DNA from: an uncultured Rhodobacterales bacterium
Lineage (GTDB): Bacteria > Pseudomonadota > Alphaproteobacteria > Rhodobacterales > Rhodobacteraceae
Reading direction: 5' to 3'
Length of the DNA stretch: 12,613 bases
Assembly (NCBI GenBank): GCA_937901055.1
Contig: CALCGO010000118.1
Span: 1-12,613 of the forward strand
A program made the translations under genes and the position numbers. Shown here one piece after another: positions 12,341-12,613 of this stretch (within the stretch, counting starts at the first letter, position 1; each line of letters begins with the position of its first letter). Below the pieces are notes generated by a model. The model had not been told where the DNA came from, did no database searches, and saw only the letters and a program-made list of their open reading frames with translations.

Positions 12341-12613
12341 ATCTTTTTCTCCGCCAGAATGCCTCGAATAGCTGCAGAGGTTTCCTCGATCGAGCGCCGG
12401 GTTACATCTATGACGGGCAATCTGTGTTTTTCAAAGAATAGCCGCGCAGAGGCCAACTCATTCTGGATATCTTTTGTCTCTGCGTATGCCACCAACTCAG
12501 GATTTCCCAGTGCTTTCAATCGGTGTTGGCGCACTTGAGACAGGCGCGTCGGGCTGGCTATAAGGCCGATTGCTGGAACACCGGCGGCCAAGGCTTCCGC
12601 GAAACTATCGGGA
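12337..12613 (-). CDS. PpsR-type bifunctional kinase/pyrophosphorylase, C-terminal part (5' truncated)
   Basis: The last 91 residues of a member of the PEP synthase / pyruvate phosphate dikinase regulatory protein family (formerly DUF299). These enzymes phosphorylate and dephosphorylate the dikinase on threonine, in ADP- and phosphate-dependent reactions, to switch it off and on. Visible are IGLIASPTRLSQVRQHRL, the family's conserved GL-x-x-x-P-x-RL-x-x-x-R block, and VIDVTRRSIEETSAAI near the C-terminus, the most characteristic motif. The N-terminal P-loop half lies outside the window. Whether the target is PEP synthase or pyruvate phosphate dikinase cannot be seen here; in alphaproteobacteria the dikinase version is usual. 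It is the first visible gene of the ppsR-maf-aroE-coaE-dnaQ operon and overlaps maf by 4 bp. Confidence 0.88.
   Translation of the reverse strand, partial: PDSFAEALAAGVPAIGLIASPTRLSQVRQHRLKALGNPELVAYAETKDIQNELASARLFFEKHRLPVIDVTRRSIEETSAAIRGILAEKKI

Noticed and set aside
1..12613. Mobile element, CRISPR, toxin-antitoxin or phage-defence content
   Set aside because: No transposase, integrase, regular repeat-spacer pattern, small toxin pair or defence domain was seen on either strand; all gaps are short.

Overview
The window looks like a core chromosomal segment of an alphaproteobacterium, most likely a Rhodobacterales (roseobacter-type) species of moderate GC (roughly half by eye). Three things suggest this: the run pyrophosphorylase/kinase PpsR - Maf - AroE - CoaE - DnaQ facing SecB, the FxsA / Tim44-domain / Smr neighbourhood, and the divergent pair of a D-2-hydroxyacid dehydrogenase and an SH3-domain exported protein. 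There are no tRNA or rRNA genes, insertion sequences, CRISPR arrays or phage genes that I can see, and no gene-free stretch longer than about 120 bp.

Left part (1-3878, all +): the C-terminal half of an MFS transporter is cut by the window edge. Then comes a tightly packed group of a PLP-dependent cysteine synthase, a 101-residue membrane protein with no recognised family, and a MoeB/ThiF/HesA-type adenylyltransferase. A separate UbiH/UbiM-type FAD monooxygenase, probably for ubiquinone synthesis, follows. It converges with only 3 bp of spacing on a minus-strand 2-hydroxyacid dehydrogenase (3882-4868).

Middle part (4983-7126): two + strand exported proteins, an SH3-domain protein and a 483-residue acidic protein resembling DUF2125, end in a strong intrinsic terminator. 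From the opposite side come the minus-strand Tim44-domain protein and Smr-domain protein, adjacent to each other. The lytic transglycosylase gene (mltA) that I would expect between them is absent. fxsA and secB run divergently on the + strand and end at a terminator shared with the opposing dnaQ.

Right part (9625-12613, all -): ppsR (5' cut off by the window edge), maf, aroE, coaE and dnaQ form one operon with 4-bp ATGA overlaps or directly abutting stop and start codons. In many alphaproteobacteria this cluster lies near hemE and the replication origin, so the origin may lie just beyond the right edge.

I see no clearly new multi-gene system. The points most worth a second look are a substituted catalytic glutamate in the dehydrogenase, three TTAA-N7-TTAA (CtrA-type) boxes, two of them nearly identical and flanking the convergence point, the cysteine synthase / membrane protein / MoeB operon, the missing mltA, and several hairpins placed on stop codons or in leaders.
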